Assembly (NCBI GenBank): GCA_911728455.2
Contig: OU452225.1
Location: 6,186,106-6,250,105 of the forward strand
DNA length: 64,000 nt
Source: Marthasterias glacialis
Lineage: Eukaryota > Echinodermata > Asteroidea > Forcipulatida > Asteriidae
Direction: 5' to 3'
Under the pieces are notes generated by a model. The model saw nothing but the letters and a program-made list of their open reading frames with translations. It made no database searches and was not told the DNA's origin. Shown here in pieces: positions 39,101 to 51,702 of this stretch. A program made the position numbers and the translations under genes. How positions within the stretch are numbered: the stretch's first letter is position 1; each line of letters starts with the position of its first letter.

Positions 39101-42100
39101 TTCGCGTGAAGTATGAACCGGGCTTTAGAGCGCGCTTAATGGCAAAAATGTATCGATGTTTGTGAATGCAGATGATTTTCTACCTGTTTTGTTCATTCAG
39201 GATTCAGTTTATACGTGAAAAATAATTTGCAGCAAGATCATTATCTAGAAGAGTGGACCTGATAACAAAAGATGTCCACACTGTGTAGGAACTTGAAACA
39301 CTGTGTGAACTTGCACACGTCCACACAGTGTTTTCACAAATTAGATATTCTCGTTTTACTCAAAAAGGAAACATTTTCTGTACAGCATTGAATAGCTAAA
39401 AACCAAGTATTATATTAAAGGGATCGGGTGTCCGAAAACCAGCTTTAAAAACACTCTCTTATAGAAACGGCGGTGGTTTTAATGATTTCTTGTTAACTGC
39501 ACGATGTCATAAAGTACTGTATGTGTGCAGCATGGCAGGGAACCAGTCACTTAAAAGTATACTTCACTTGCCATTTCAGTTGGTTACCTGTAAGTTATAA
39601 CCACATGATATTTTGACAGGTAATTTTTTGAGGAGCCCTATCGACACAATCTGACCAAACTTGTTTTATTGTTTTGAGAAAAGAGAGTTATTTTTCCTTT
39701 TCTTACCTGCATATTCCACATCCCAGTGAGTTCATCGAGGGACAGCTTTGTTCCCAGAAAGACCACAATGCCTTTCAGTCTCTCACAGTACTGGGATTGA
39801 TCAATGTTACCTGCAGAGTTTAAAGGTCGAAAGAAAATGTCCACATACATGTACATGTAAGCGCTGTTTTTACCATTCATTAAAACCCTATTCTCCTGCC
39901 CAACTGGCTCTTGCTACAAAATACCACAGGAGACTGTGGGAACTTCAAGTCCACAGTACACAAGCCATTGGGTTTCCTCATAGGACCAGCTGTACAAACA
40001 GAAGAAACCCATGCACCCAATGCTAGCCTAGAAGTCTGTGATACCAGTGCATAGGGAGGGGGGGGGGTTAACAACAATTTACTCCAGGGTTCTCCCCAGG
40101 ATTTTTCAAAACTGTGGGGCGTCCTGAACCCAAATTTTGCAAGTGTGGCCGAAGCACACTGAATTGAATGAAACCAGGTCCTCAGAATATTGGAAGTTGA
40201 CAAACTTAGTTCGTGAGGCGAAGCCAAGACAACTAGTTTGTCAACTTCCATTACCTCGGGGAGCTAATACCGCCTGTCTACCCTGGTGACCTTGGAAAAG
40301 TTCCAGTACAAACTGTTACTTCCCTCATAGAGGTGCCCTTTACTTTGGGAAAAACTACCCCGCCCTTACAAGAACAAAGTATCAGCCCAGTGCACTGCTA
40401 CCAAAGAATCGCAAACCGTAACCAAACAGTAAAAGGATGAGGTACCTTCGAGAGCTATTGACAGAACTTTCTTTTCGACCAACCAATCCAAGATGACGTC
40501 TTCTTGGATTGCGTTACGATTGCTCCTTGCAGCTGAGTCTTCGATCAGTTTAGTAATCTGTCCACAGAAGAAATGCATTACATCAACGCTTATAATAAGA
40601 ATAGAAGGCGTTAAGTGTTTGCCCCGGCTAATGAACTGAGCAAGGTGGTGTAAGGCACTTGGATAATTAGTTTAAAAATGCTCAATTGCTACTGTGAGTA
40701 TTATGTATATAGGTTTTGAGGCATTGCATGGTGAGGTATCAATGTATATTTGGTTTGTGGTATATACAGTAGGTTTTGAGGCATTGCATGGTGAGGTATC
40801 AATGCATATTTGGTTTGTGGTATATACAGTAGGTTTTGAGGCATTGCATGGTGAGGTATCAATGTATATTTGGTTTGTGGTATATACAGTAGGTTTTGAG
40901 GCATTGCATGGTGAGGTATCAATGTATATTTGGTTTGTGGTATATACAGTAGGTTTTGAGGCATTGCATGGTGAGGTATCAATGTATATTTGGTTTGTGG
41001 TATATACAGTAGGTTTTGAGGCATTGCATGGTGAGGTATCAATGTATATTTGGTTTGTGGTATATACAGTAGATTGTTCTTATGAGAACTTGTGTTCTTA
41101 TGAGAACTTGTCCTGCTATTATTCTACTACCGCGGAGTAGATTTCGAAATTCGGGAGACAACTTAGTTCTGAAAAGAACTGTCCTGCTTATTAAGTACTA
41201 CCTGGGGAGGTAGGAAAGTGTATAGAAAGTGTGCAGCGTGATCGATCGATCGGCCCAAAACCTCATAAATACATTGGATTTTTATAAAATCGTAAAGAAC
41301 GAAACAAAGATCGTACAGTCGTAATTGGGATGAATAAATCCTATAAATTACACCTAAATCGTAAATGTTGGCATCTCTGGGTAGTAGAATCTACTCACGC
41401 GGTAGTAGAATAATAGCAAGACAAGTTATCATGAGATTATTATGATAAAGGTATCACCTCTTTGAGGCTGTTCATCTTGGCGTTAAAGTGAGGTGACTTC
41501 AGCATCCGCAGAGCAATGTCCAGCCTCAGGTCGTCCACTTCCTTCACGTCCTCCGACCAGAAGTTGAGACACAGCAGCTTCATGGTTGACAGTAGATCTG
41601 AGACGCTGCCAGCTTTCTGAGAAGTCGGAACAGAAAAAAACACTGGCATGAATAGATCTGTACATGTACACAGTGCACAACCCACCGCCAGCATCAACAC
41701 ACGATTCATGCAACTCAGCATTTTTAGAATGAATTTGAAATATTTCAAAATAAAGCAGTCGGAAAGTGGGTGGGTTGGATCACTCATTCTAGTTTCCAAT
41801 TCCGATGGGGCTTACAGTACAGGATGCCAAGAAAAATTAACGAGCAGGGCCCAATTTCATAGAGATGCTTAACCAAAAAATGTTGCTTACAAATTTTCTG
41901 CTAAGCAGAAGTGAGCAGGATACCAGTCACAAATTGCATGTGTGGCATGGTAGTTTGGCCAGTAACCTTATTCTGGTAAGCACAATTTTGTTGTGCTTAG
42001 CTACTTTTTGTGCTTAAGCAGCTCTGTGAAATTGGCCCCAAGTGACAGGCGCAGTGGATTAAATTTTGAACATATTTAGGAGTCAAGTGTATGGTGACGA

Positions 42101-45100
42101 TAGGGGAGATCGTTCCATAGCTTCAGTGCGCGGATACCCACATCAATGCAATCATTTCACATGCAACTAGTGTATTTGTTGAAAGAACAAAACAGAGGCA
42201 CGGTTAGAAAAAAAATTCAAGAGATCTGATTGAAAAGGTTGTGCAAGTACAGACTACTCAAAAATCTGGTTCACTAGCGCGGCTGGTTGAGTGGGGGGGG
42301 GGGGGGGAACCGTTAAGGGGAAACCCCTACCAGATTCTTACCTTCTGTTTGAGGTCACTGTCAGCCAGTTCCCGGACATACGTCAGGGTGCGTTTGGATA
42401 CAGGGCCCAGGAAGGTGGCGACCCGTAGTGGGTTGAGGTACTCTGAACACACCCCTATAGGCTGCAGGAGCGCTGCCATAATCTGTTAAAAATAAATATC
42501 AAATGATTATCTTCAGAAGAGTGATTCAGTACACAGTGTATCAGGCAAAAATAATTTGCACAAGTTCAACCCGATCCTGTTGATTGGTTGGTGATTTTTT
42601 GGTTATAACTTTCTCTATTACATCCAACAAAATATTTGAAGAAGTTTTCTCAAATCTCACAAATTTATCCTGGGCAATTTTTTTTATATTAAATTAACCA
42701 GTTGCCGCAGGCATTCATTTTTGTTGTCCCGTCCCCCTGGCGGGATTCTTTTGGCAGAATTGCCGGAATCCTTTTTCTTTAAGGGTATCGCTGGCACAAA
42801 GAAACCCTGAAAGATAAAACTCTGACCTCTCACTTCAGCCGAAATACATTGAATGAAATACATTGAATGAACAATGCTGGAAGCCTTGACAATGTCAAGA
42901 GGAGAAAGATTCTCTTTGTTGGATCGTCCATTTTGTTGCTCGACCGAGAAAACGTCAAATTCACACAGCGTGCGTTGCAAAACATCGGCCGTTACCTACG
43001 GCATAGGAGTCTGGTTCACTAGTGCGGCTGGTTGAGTGGGGGGGGGGGGGGAAAACGCTAAGGGAAAACCCCTACCACGGAACCATGGCTCGATTGCCGA
43101 CTCACTCTTGACTTACCTGCCATTCCGCCGAAATACATTGAATGAACAATGGTGGAAGCCAATGGACCGGTCATTCAACTACAGAGCATGCACATACCAT
43201 ACACATGCCGTTTAAGGCTTCTTTTCGTCCCCACAAGGACAAAAAAGGTTGTGATTTTACTCGCGTTTTGTGGCCATTCAGAGGCGATTTTTGAGCAGAA
43301 CAATACGGTAGTACTGCACGCCAAACCTACATGTAAATCAATACTCGACTGTGAAGACCACCAATCCTTCATTCGAAACAAATCGCTGTAAAACTTATAG
43401 GATTACAAAACCACAAGTTATGTGATTTGAATACTCACCGCAGGATCAAGCTCCTCAAATGGTTCAAGTGCTTTAATCTTAAGTTCCTCCAAACCACCCT
43501 TTTCTGCAAACTGAAAAAAAAAAAAAAAAAAAAAAAAGGACTAGAATGTTTTCCAGGGACATTTGGGATACCAATGCCGAGTCCCAATTAGTGGCTGCAG
43601 TAGGATCACCACATTTTAAAACCCTAGCGCATGTGATATCGAATCTACCTTTCAGCCAACTGGCAGATACATGTAATACAACTTCGAGCATTATTTGATG
43701 AAGAGCAAAACGTGCAACGCGCAAGGTTTAGAACGTTATTTTGCACTGTCCGTATACAGAGCGTGACACATGATACTCAATATATGCAGAGTGCAATATA
43801 GACAAACTGGGAGTATGATATGGTTTATTATCACACTCCCGTTGAGCAATCTGATTGGAGGATTAGCGCGTACTGGAAGATAATGAAGAATATCATGCAC
43901 GTGTGACCTACGAGACAGAGCGCTGACACCTATTCGTGCAGAGAGCAGCTATCTGACAAACTCACCCTGTTGACAAGGTTGACAAGCCATCCACATGGGT
44001 CCTTGTAGGTGCTGAAGAGTGGAGTCACGGCGTAAGTCTGTCCGACTCCAAAGGTGTCCTCCCAGTGTAATTTATCCCAGGGTTTGGATCGGTTCTTGTA
44101 ATGAAATTCTGTCTCTGGATTTAGAACCTACACCAAAAACAAAAACATACAAACAGTTTTAAGACCTGGGCTGCGTTCAACTCTCGCCAATATGTGTTGT
44201 AGCAAGCACTAAGAGGAATAGACCAGTTGATCTATTAAGCCCCGCCCCTAAACATATTGACCAATCAAAGTATTGGCTACATCACCACTGTTCATGTGGG
44301 CAGCATAATGTATGTCTCTTCAATGCAATACTGCACGACAAGAACGGGCGCACTATAAGTACGCATACACATGTTTATATTTTGCAACAGGATTTTATCG
44401 CGTGGGACTTTTGTCGGACTTTCGGTGGCGTAGCCAAGGCTGTGATTGGTCAACACATAAGGGAGCGGGGTTTAATGGATTGGTCTATTGATTATGTGAG
44501 CACAAATCTGGCACAACTGATGTCAATACATGCAATATGGTGGCCCAGAATTATGCCATTTTCTTTAAATTTCATAGAAAAACATGAAAAAGATAGAAAC
44601 TTCATAAAAAAAGAAACTTCCCTCTGTGCACAACGCGTTCCAGTCGGCAAATGTTTGCGATGTTCTTCTGAGTGGAACACACCCGAAAACAACTCCAAAA
44701 GCACTGAGTATACCTCAAACATCGTAAGGGTAAAACCAAACATGGATTATCCCTGATTTAATTATTACATGTATTTATTACAAATGTACACATGTACGTG
44801 TGCAATCTACAATATCAAACATTTTTAATCAAGTTATTCCATGTCACTTTTTTTTTGTTCTTCATTATTTCATTCTTCAGTAATCACAGTAATCAATCCA
44901 AATGTCAAAGTTACTGCTACTGTTACATGAAAATACTACATAGTACGTGTAACAAATCACAGGCCTTGATCTTAACCAAGGCCACCGGCCTCATGCCCTG
45001 TCAGGTTGGCCAGCAGGCCCTTCAGAAAAAATTGCACTGTCACTACCAACTTGGCCAGCATGTCCTGGTACAAATTCTCTGATTTGGCCAGCAAAGGCCT

Positions 45101-48100
45101 GCCCCCGTTTTTCTTAAAGATCGAGCCCTGAAATCAAGCAGGGCTACCGAAACTACCCGCCGTCTGACAAAGTTCATTAGCCCTGTGGGTTACTTTAGAT
45201 TAAGCCAAAGTGTGAGGCTTAGAAGTGTTACATGAGGATGCAGTATCACTTTCCGTGAACAAGTTGTAGCATCACATTTCTACCCCTGTCCTGGTCCCAA
45301 TTTCATAAAGCTGCTTAAGCACAAAAAGTAGCTACGCACAACAAAATTATGCTTACCAAAATAAGGTTACCAGCCAAAATACCATGTTGCATGTACCATT
45401 TGTGACTGGTATCCTGTTCATTTCTGCTTAGCAGAAAAAGAATTTAAGCAATATTTCCTGCTTAAGCAGCTCTATGAAATTGGGCCCTGGACTCAATTTT
45501 ATAAAGCTGTTAAGCACAAGAAACTGCTTAGCACAGAAAATCTTACTCAGCAGAAACGGGTTACCGGCCAAAATACCATGTAATGTATAACATGTACAAT
45601 TTTAGTAACTGGTTCCCGGCTCAAAATTGCTTTGCAGAGAAATTTGCAAGTCACAATTTTCCGCTGAACAGCTCTATGAAACTGAATCCTGGTGTAGAAT
45701 TACACAGTTGCTCTCAAACTATGTGCATGTGGGTGCATAATATAACATGTAACTGATGAGCACTGAAGCACTAAAACCTCTACAAAACTCGTGACATTTC
45801 AAATTCAGAGGCATGAGCTCAATATTCAGGGTTCTCCCTCGGCTAAAACACCTGAGGACCAGTCAAAATCCTCTCCAAGTGGCTCAGCTGGACAGATCAG
45901 TGTTGAAAAGCATGCCAATTAACATGAAAAATGGACAAGTGACAAAGCTGGGGGACGACTGGTCAGATGACAAATGCTAACTGGTCCTGCAGGCTAGTAA
46001 CTGAAAAATGTTAAGGGCAAACTCTGATATTTTAATCAGTTCACGTCGGATGATGTGTACCTACACACGCCAAATTTTTCCTTGGCAGATTGTGGGTGAT
46101 GTGATAGCACACTTTTGTGTAAATTCAGAATACCGGAACGAAACACGCCTGGACATTCCATTCAGGAGCGTGCACCGTGCAATGCTTCATTTCTCCCGTA
46201 CAAAGTAGGACAGATGGTACTGGATTCCCAAAAACAAACTGTTCTGATATTTTCAAAAAAAATAATACAAACTGTTTTGATAGTTAAAAAAAAAAAAAGA
46301 ATACTACGCCGAGGCATGGAAAATATTTTTTTGTAGTTCTTGTCTGGTCCTTTGATTAGGTTTACATGTATTTAGTCTTTATTATCCATATTTTTCTTTA
46401 ATTTATTTTCAAAGGCAAGCCGCTACAAGTCTTGGCTTATCCTGGAACTTTCCTCCATGCAGTTTCTTCTCACCTTATTATTGCATAAATCTATTAGCAC
46501 TTAACTTTCTTAATTGCATATAAATGGAAATATATGTACAATTGAACTGAATTGAATTGAATACCGAAACGAAGAAGACAAGAATTTTAAGCCGAATGTG
46601 TGAGACAAGAATTTTAAGCCAAATGTGCTATTTCTGAATGCAGTAACTTACAAAAAGATATTCCGTTAGGAAGCACTTGACCATAGCTGTTTTTACACTG
46701 GCATTTTGCCAGCACATCAATGGTAAACAAGGACCACCGGCAGACATCAAATTTTAATATTATTATCCTCTTCTAAGCCAAAAGGGGAAAGATTATCGTC
46801 ACGCAATGTGAGAGGTTCAGCAAACAAGCAAGTGCACCCCACCGAGATCTGATTACTAAATGCTAGCAGTGGTCTGTCAATCTACAGGATGTCACATGGC
46901 CGTAAGAGGAAGTGGCACTGGCTATTGAACATATGGAGTACAAATATTCTGAACAGAGATTATTGTCCAATAATTTTCATTAAAAAAAAGCACTGATGTT
47001 TTTGAAAAGGTGGCAAAAGCGAAGTATACGTACACTTAATCCCTGTATTAACTACGTGTAATGCCGCGCTTATTAAGCTGTACATTTTTATTTAGTTTTT
47101 TTTTCTAGAAATTGCAAATATTAATTTTTAGAAACAATGGCTGTAGTCATGGTCTAGTTGGTAAGACATCTGCTCTAGATTGGCAGGGGGTCGTGGGTTC
47201 GAATCCAATCCGAACATTATGCCTGCGGATTTTTTTTTCCCACAGGACTCTGGAAAGCACAGAGTATACAAGAAATGCTTATAAAATCACACATCCATGT
47301 GGGCCAAAAACCCAAACAATAATGCTTATCCGCAATCCATTTGTTACACCTATTTAAACTGTTTGCGGTAACTAACTGCCAATTGCATGATTCGAACTGG
47401 CATCTTGTCACCAGGCAAGCTCAGTGGTATAGCATACAAATATTGAGTGGCTCCGAGTGGAATGGGAGGAATATATCACAAGGTAAAATTTTAACAGCTC
47501 CATTTCAAGAGGCGAAGCCGAGTGAAATTGAACTGTCCAAATTTTACCGAGCGATAATATTCCTCCCATTCCACAAATGAAAGCCACTCAATATTTGTTT
47601 TATACTACTGACCTGACATATAGATCCTTGTTATTTGAACTGTCTCCACAATAAACACAAAATAAAAATAGACATGGTTCCTCGTTCACCTAACACTCTG
47701 AGCTTTTCTAAAACCCATTCTATCTAAGCAGCATGGCTGACTCCATGTAGACCCAACCTTGTTTTGGCAAAGAGGCACTATAATTTTCCGTACTCCACAC
47801 GTGCATTATAAGGAATTTATCTTAGAGCAAACTTGATGCGCGGCAATACGCGGCAGTAGAACATGCGCAATCTTTGGGGTGTGATAATATTACAGCCTGT
47901 TGCACAGGTGCTCCTTTGTTTTAGCAGCAGCGCTCTATTGCTCAAAAACATTGGGAGCAAGGTTGATCCTAACTGTGGAATGGGAAATACTAATCCCCAT
48001 GGGGCGAATGGGATTTTTTGATCGCCGATGCGAATGGGAGTAATAGTGAATGCCATGTGATGCAGGTTCCACCAATCAAATGACAAGGATCTGTATGTCA

Positions 48101-51100
48101 GTTACACATGTATAATTGGTTTTAAAGACATCTGCCCTAGAATGATGGGGGTTGTGGGTTCGAATCCCACCCGAGTAGCATGCCTGTGGATTTTTCCCCT
48201 TGGACTCTGCAAAGCTCTGAGTATACAGTATTAAATAACAAATCAGTGTAGGGTAAAAAACAAAAGAATCTTTATCCCCAATGCAATTGTTTCATCTGGG
48301 GACTCTCTTGCCCCAGGTCTTGGCCTTGGTGCCCCTTCAGTATGTTTCCATAGAATAGCCCTTTGCATTAGAGGAAAATGGCCGTGCCCCATGTTAGATT
48401 AACCTAAGTCTTCCACAATCCTCCAGAGGATTTGGAGGATTTTGTCTGATTGAGGCACATTCGAAAATCACCAATTGGAGGATTGTAAAGGATTGAGGAA
48501 GGTGGACATTTGATACATGGAGGATTGTGGAGGATTGAGGAAGCATCCTTCAATGAGATCCTTTGGAGGATTTCGGAGGACAATGAATAATTAGGAAAAT
48601 TTATTCCTGTATGTAAAATGGTGTGCTGGGTGCATGTGCTTTTTCTTGCAAATTGTACATTTTTATATACAAAGGATTTTTTTATGCACAAACTCATTTT
48701 GGAGGATTATGAAGGATTGAGGAAGGTCCTTAGTAATTAAAGCTGGGGAGTTAGGGTTAAATTTCCGGTCTGTGAAAGTATGTGCTTGGACATGTGGGAG
48801 AGGAGGAATTAAGGCTGGTTTACAGTCGGTCACGCGATGGTCGCACGACGGTAAAATTGACGCACGACGCAGTTTATAGTCGACGCTGACGCCTCAGCAA
48901 CCATAAATTGCAATGAAAAGACTCAGCGTCCAGCGATCACAGCGTCGAGCGATCATCATCGCGCGAAGAACTATAAACCAGCCTTTAAGCACGGTTCATA
49001 CTTCACGCGAATTTCGAAAACAAAGCGAATTTTCTTGAGGCACAATTTGGACAACAGCGCGTACTGAATTGTTGCATCACAAAAATTAGCTACGCATTCG
49101 CTTTCCCCCCACGTATGAACCGGGCTTCACTGGACTGGTAGGGACTTGGTTTTGAGCTGACCGGCCCAGCGAGGTCTAGTGGGTATTTCCAGCCCCAGAG
49201 TGCATAAAATTCCTCACCATTGTGAGCACACCAAGTAACTCCTCTGGGACGGGCTTGTGCTTGAGTCTGGCAGCAATTACATCCACGGTCAGCTGTAGCA
49301 TGTTGTAAATGCCCTCCTGTATCTCAGCGCCCCACCGGTGCACGGCGTTGGATACCATCAACTTCCTGATGGCTTCTGGCATACATCGACTCACAAAACG
49401 TCTGCAGTTCTCATCCGTGTCGATCAGATCTGTACCATTAAGAGATTTCAGTAAAGTGTTCCATTAAACGTTCACACCATGAAAAAAAAAGAAGGGGAAA
49501 AAAATAATAATATTAATCCTGAAAAGGCAATCCATGAATACTTAGGATACATCAGGAGTCTAGTTTTCTGAGTTTTTTTTTCCTATGAATTGCTTATCAA
49601 GTAACTTGTTACTCAGGGTTCTCCCCATGCACAAGCTAGCGTATCGGGCCGATACACGCCAATTACAGGCCGATACGCAGAAATTACGGCCGATACGCCA
49701 AAAAAAAAAATTGTTTATTTTTTGTGGTTTTTTTTTTAGATTTTAATATCAAACTCACAAAAATCCTAACATAAAACCATTTTAAATGCTCCAGATTCCA
49801 CACTTAGAGCTTTTCAAACCAAACATAAACATTAAATAATAACATTCCAAGGACCTGCTACCAGTTCAGCATGCTTCGGCCACACTTTCAAACTTTGGGT
49901 CCAGAATGCCCTACAGTTTTGAAAAATCCTGGGGAAACCCTGTTACTGAATGCAGTATACAGTACTGTCTTCCAGTAGGCGCACTAATCCTCCAGTGGCT
50001 CTGGTTTGAAGTCATATCTGTTTTCAAAATGACTGACAGTGCCCCAGCTGGAGCTGAAACAGTCGTTTCCAAAAGGGTCACAGATGTACATGCATTGCTC
50101 ATGGACATGTATGTGTACAGTGCATCAAGTCATAGAGGGTATGCACAGCCGTTTTCCTACAGTAAACTTAGGGCCGTTTTGACCTCATTGAGGGCGCTGT
50201 TGTACATAATGCTATGAGACTCATGACGTCAGAGGCATACATGTAAGGTCTATTCATGGAGCTGCTTAAGCAGAAAATATTGCTGTGAACAATTTCCTGC
50301 TCAGCAAAAATAAGCAGGATACCAGTTACTGATTGTACATGAACATGTGACATTGTATTTTGGCTGGTAACCTTATTCTTGTTAGCATAATGTTGTTGTG
50401 CTTGGCTACTTTTTGTGCTTTAGCAGAGCTGCGAAACTTGGCCCTAGCATCTATGTACTCATTTATCACAAACACATGGGCTAAAGCACAACCAAAATAT
50501 GCTTACCAGAATAAGGTAACCAGCCAAAGTACTATTTCACATGTACCATCTGTAATTGGTATCCTGCTCAGTTTTGCTTAGCAGAAAATTGTTAGGCCTA
50601 AGCAATACACAATGCTTAAGCAACTCTATGAAATTGGGTCCTGTATGTATATAAAGGTCTTCTGTACTCTATGCTTTCTACTCACTACACCATACAAATT
50701 ATGCATACATTAAACAAAGGGATTTTGAATGGAATTTCCTTACAAACAGCAGGTGAGATCTAAAGGGGAATTCCTGGATTTCTTGAAATCCACTGACTAT
50801 GATATTCTGGCTTTGCAGACTTTGCCCTACATGTATTGAAAGATCTATGAGTTTACACTGTGCAATATACGTGACGGATTGAGAAGACCTTTTGATGAAC
50901 TTGATATCTAAGGTTTCATTCCACGCTGGTGCACAAAAACAAACAATGGTCAACTTACACACTCGTTTTCAAAATTGTGTTGTTTGCGAAAATCGGCAAA
51001 TGGTCTGGAGGAGGTGTTAATGTCAGCCATTTTTTTTTTTAATGAGCAAATAGCAGTGACAAGTCCATGAAATTTGACCTAAGCCTCCACTCAGACAAAT

Positions 51101-51670
51101 CAGGTTGTTTGTAGTAAAGTTTTTTGAAATCATGTTTTTAAATGAATAACATGTATCTGTATGTTTTTTTCATGGGGCACATGCCCCCAGGCCCATCCCC
51201 TACTCCCCTTGCCTACACTACTGGAACATTCACATTAGGATTTGGTTTTCCAGATTATTTGGATTTTCCCCATTTGGAACGTTCGTCCCACATCTAAAAC
51301 CACTCGTTGTGAAGAACAAGGACAAGTATGTGGAAAGGATGCAATTGTTGCACACTAGAAAAGCATACATGTACACATAACTGGTATCAGGTGGTAGGTC
51401 ATTAGGAGCACATCGGTTTCATGTTTACAGAATTTAGTGACGTAGAATCATAGACAATTTTTAGATGGTTGTCGCTAAACGTAGTTAACGAAGAACTGTT
51501 CAAAAAATACAAAAGAGGTCAAAGGTCGGGGTATACGCTTCACCAGCCATTGCAACCAAAATGTATGCGACATTATTTTCACGCGAGACACGACTTTAGT
51601 GCACAATGGAGTTATGACCTTGTTGCAGCGAGACGACGATATTAAACCCCTTTGTTGTTGTTGTTGTAGT

Positions 51671-51702
<32 letters not shown>

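Noticed and set aside
40701-41140. Open frames of 113-148 codons on both strands
   Set aside because: They are produced by the 60-bp repeat, whose length is divisible by three; no protein similarity and both strands are open alike.
47135-47215. Possible tRNA gene
   Set aside because: It is the head of a SINE family with shared tails and poor stem pairing.
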